From contig JAOACE010000013.1 in the NCBI GenBank assembly GCA_026418015.1, forward strand, positions 186,001 to 250,000: a DNA stretch of 64,000 nucleotides, read 5' to 3'. The stretch comes from Leptospiraceae bacterium. Its GTDB lineage: Bacteria > Spirochaetota > Leptospiria > Leptospirales > Leptonemataceae. The notes below the pieces were generated by a model. It had not been told where the DNA came from. It saw nothing but the letters and a program-made list of their open reading frames with translations, and searched no databases. Shown here piece by piece: positions 62,119-64,000 of the stretch (its first letter is position 1; each line of letters opens with the position of its first letter). The translations under genes were made by a program, and so were the position numbers.

Positions 62119-64000
62119 ATGAAAAAAATTTATCGAGCTTGCAACCTTTGCGAAGCAATCTGTGGACTAGAAATACAATACGACGAAGAAAAAAATGAAA
62201 TTTTATCTATCAAAGGTGATTCTAATGATCCGTTAAGTAGAGGTCACATCTGTCCAAAGGGAGCTTCGATTGCAGACATTTATTATGATCCGAACCGTTT
62301 AAAAAAACCTATAAGAAAACTAAAAAACGGAACGTGGCAGGAAATTGATTGGGAAGAAGCAATCTCTTATACCAAAGAAAACATAAAATCCCTTCAAGAT
62401 AAATTTGGACATGATTCCATTGGCATATATTTAGGAAATCCTAATGTTCATAATTATGGTTCTCAACTATATGGTTCGCGATTTATAAAATCATTAAAAA
62501 CAAAAAATATTTTTTCTGCAACTTCTGTGGATCAATTACCACATCATTTCGCAAGTTATTTTATGCTTGGTCATCCCAATCTTCTTCCTATTCCAGACAT
62601 CGATAGAACACATTATTTTTTGATTTTAGGTGCAAATCCACTTGCCTCGAACGGAAGCTTAATGACAGCTCCTAATATAAGAGAACGACTAAAAGCGATT
62701 AAAGAAAGAGGAAAAGTAGTTGTTCTCGATCCAAGAAAAACAGAAACAGCAGAATTTGCATCAGAACATTATTTTATCTATCCAGAATCAGATATTTTTT
62801 TCTTACTGAATTTTTTACGATATATCTATGTTCATAAAGCAATTCGTTTAAACCATCTTCAAGATTTGATTAAAGAAAATATCATAAACGAAATCGAAAA
62901 AATATTATCGATGTTCCCCAATTTAGAAAATCTTACAGAAAAATTCACAAAAATTTCCCAACAAAATTTAAACAATATTTATAAAGAATTTCTCGATGCT
63001 CCGAATGCAGTTTTATATGGTAGGATTGGCGTTTCTACCCAACGTTTTGGTGCAATCTCTTTATGGCTTATCTATTTGATCAACATCTTAACAGGAAATT
63101 TTGATCAAGTTGGAGGAATGATGTTTACCTCCCCAGCCATTGATTTAATCGGTAAAGTAGAAAAACGCAATCTTTATAAACGATATTATTCTTCGGTTAC
63201 GAACACACCAGAATTTATGGGAGAATTTCCTGTCTCTATTTTAGCAGACGAAATCTTAACAGATCACCCACAATCTATTAAAGGCATGATTGTAATTGCA
63301 GGTAATCCTGTCCTATCTACGCCTAATGGCAATCAGCTAAGAAAAGCATTCCAAAAATTAGAATTTTTTGTAAGCATTGATTTCTACAAAAACGAAACGA
63401 ATCAATATGCAAACATTATTTTACCACCAACCTCTCCCTTAGAACATGAACATTACGATATTACTTTTCTAACACTTGCCGTAAGGAATTATGCAAAATT
63501 TTCCGAAGCAGTATTTCCAAAACAAAAAGATTCTCGCGACGATTGGGAAATTTTTAGTCAATTGATGGATCAAAAGCGAACTATACATCCACAAGAATTA
63601 TTAAACCAAATGCTAAAAAATGGTCCTTACAAGTTAAGTTTAGAAGAACTAAAAAAACATCCCCATGGCATAGATTTAGGATCTCTGAAACCAAACTTAA
63701 AAGAAAGAATTTCGGAGTTAGTACTTTTTCCCAGTATCTTTGTAGAAGGATTAAAAGAAATTTCTAAAAACATGCATTCGTTCTTTGGTTTAAACCATCA
63801 TTTGGCACTAATCGGTAGAAGAGAGTTAAGAAGCAACAATTCTTGGATGCATAACATTCCACGATTAATTAAAGGAGAAGAACGTTGCAAAGTGTGGATT
63901 CATCCAGAAGATGCACAAAAAATGGGAATAAAAGAGAATCAGTTTATCAAAATTAAATCTACAAATGGAGAAATAGAAATAGCAGCACATATCACCGATA
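62119..64000 (+). CDS. Molybdopterin oxidoreductase, partial (3-prime end outside window)
   Basis: The frame is open from the ATG at 62119 to the window edge, 627 residues, so the gene is cut at its 3-prime side. The N-terminus has an iron-sulfur motif CNLCEAICGLEI and, later, HICPKGAS. The molybdopterin fold follows with ILGANPLASNGS, VVVLDPRKTETA, GRIGVSTQRFG and IAGNPVLSTPNGNQL. There is no Tat leader, so it is cytoplasmic. The usual Mo-ligand Cys or SeCys is not seen: the corresponding stretch reads SATSVDQLPHHFAS. Substrate unknown. Confidence 0.93.
   Translation, partial: MKKIYRACNLCEAICGLEIQYDEEKNEILSIKGDSNDPLSRGHICPKGASIADIYYDPNRLKKPIRKLKNGTWQEIDWEEAISYTKENIKSLQDKFGHDSIGIYLGNPNVHNYGSQLYGSRFIKSLKTKNIFSATSVDQLPHHFASYFMLGHPNLLPIPDIDRTHYFLILGANPLASNGSLMTAPNIRERLKAIKERGKVVVLDPRKTETAEFASEHYFIYPESDIFFLLNFLRYIYVHKAIRLNHLQDLIKENIINEIEKILSMFPNLENLTEKFTKISQQNLNNIYKEFLDAPNAVLYGRIGVSTQRFGAISLWLIYLINILTGNFDQVGGMMFTSPAIDLIGKVEKRNLYKRYYSSVTNTPEFMGEFPVSILADEILTDHPQSIKGMIVIAGNPVLSTPNGNQLRKAFQKLEFFVSIDFYKNETNQYANIILPPTSPLEHEHYDITFLTLAVRNYAKFSEAVFPKQKDSRDDWEIFSQLMDQKRTIHPQELLNQMLKNGPYKLSLEELKKHPHGIDLGSLKPNLKERISELVLFPSIFVEGLKEISKNMHSFFGLNHHLALIGRRELRSNNSWMHNIPRLIKGEERCKVWIHPEDAQKMGIKENQFIKIKSTNGEIEIAAHITD

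Noticed and set aside
1-64000. CRISPR arrays, insertion sequences, prophage, toxin-antitoxin or restriction-modification genes
   Set aside because: No spaced direct repeats, transposase, integrase or other hallmark was seen anywhere in the window.

Overview
The window is AT-rich bacterial chromosome, densely coded on both strands, with no sign of insertion sequences, prophage, integrase or CRISPR. Gene content points to a spirochaete. There is an flgN-flgK-flgL-fliW-csrA block, a FliY-type motor switch protein, many class III cyclase, STAS, HATPase and HDOD regulators, a 7TMR-DISM sensor, an FtsI with a PASTA-like tail, an XPB-N-like protein without a helicase core, and an outer membrane (MlaE/MCE/MlaF lipid transport, a TonB-dependent receptor, many lipoproteins). 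A Leptospirales-like organism is the best guess by gene repertoire. That is inference; no rRNA is present to confirm it.

Layout. 0.1-9.8 kb: minus-strand housekeeping genes (uvrB with a co-transcribed RsbW-like ATPase and an EamA permease; xseA; an AI-2E-type permease; a lipoprotein; the XPB-N-like protein), plus a nitrilase-fold protein that lacks the catalytic cysteine. 9.8-18.9 kb: lepB-ftsI, slyD, plsC, a large repeat-bearing membrane-anchored protein, an RlmD-like RNA methyltransferase and an SDR. 19-24 kb: a reductase, a methyltransferase, a STAS protein, a glycosyltransferase-like membrane protein and a secreted Cys-rich Sel1-repeat protein. 24.1-24.6 kb: a gene-free gap with a GC-rich, self-complementary segment that looks like an unassigned structured RNA. 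24.6-28.7 kb: holB-like, an ECF sigma/anti-sigma pair, a bioF/kbl-like enzyme and two small genes with strong ribosome binding sites. 28.9-36.5 kb: a signalling cluster (receiver-cyclase, HDOD, EAL, PAS-GAF-cyclase), a SET-domain protein and fliY. 36.7-41.4 kb: dnaX, a DUF192 protein, a 7TMR-DISM sensor, YceI and tRNA-Arg(CCT). 41.4-47.7 kb: an LPP20/FlgT-like lipoprotein and the flagellar hook-associated operon. 48-56 kb: a YkgJ-like protein, the MlaE-MlaD-MlaF transporter, the NAD(P)HX repair enzyme, lipoproteins and DUF445. 56.1-61.6 kb: a TonB-dependent receptor with the OprC/NosA-type CxxxM-DPP signature and Met-rich segments, followed by its own ExbB-ExbD-TonB set, probably a copper uptake locus. 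61.6-64 kb: DUF423 and a molybdopterin oxidoreductase cut by the window edge.

Two patterns cut across the genes. First, several genes have a TTGAC(T/A) -35 box and a -10 box ending 5-8 bases before the start codon, with no ribosome binding site, which suggests leaderless mRNAs. Flagellar, fliY, receptor and some lipoprotein genes instead carry clear GGAGG sites. Second, GC-rich islands in the AT-rich intergenic DNA (24410-24514 and 58551-58612) are the most likely undescribed RNA elements.
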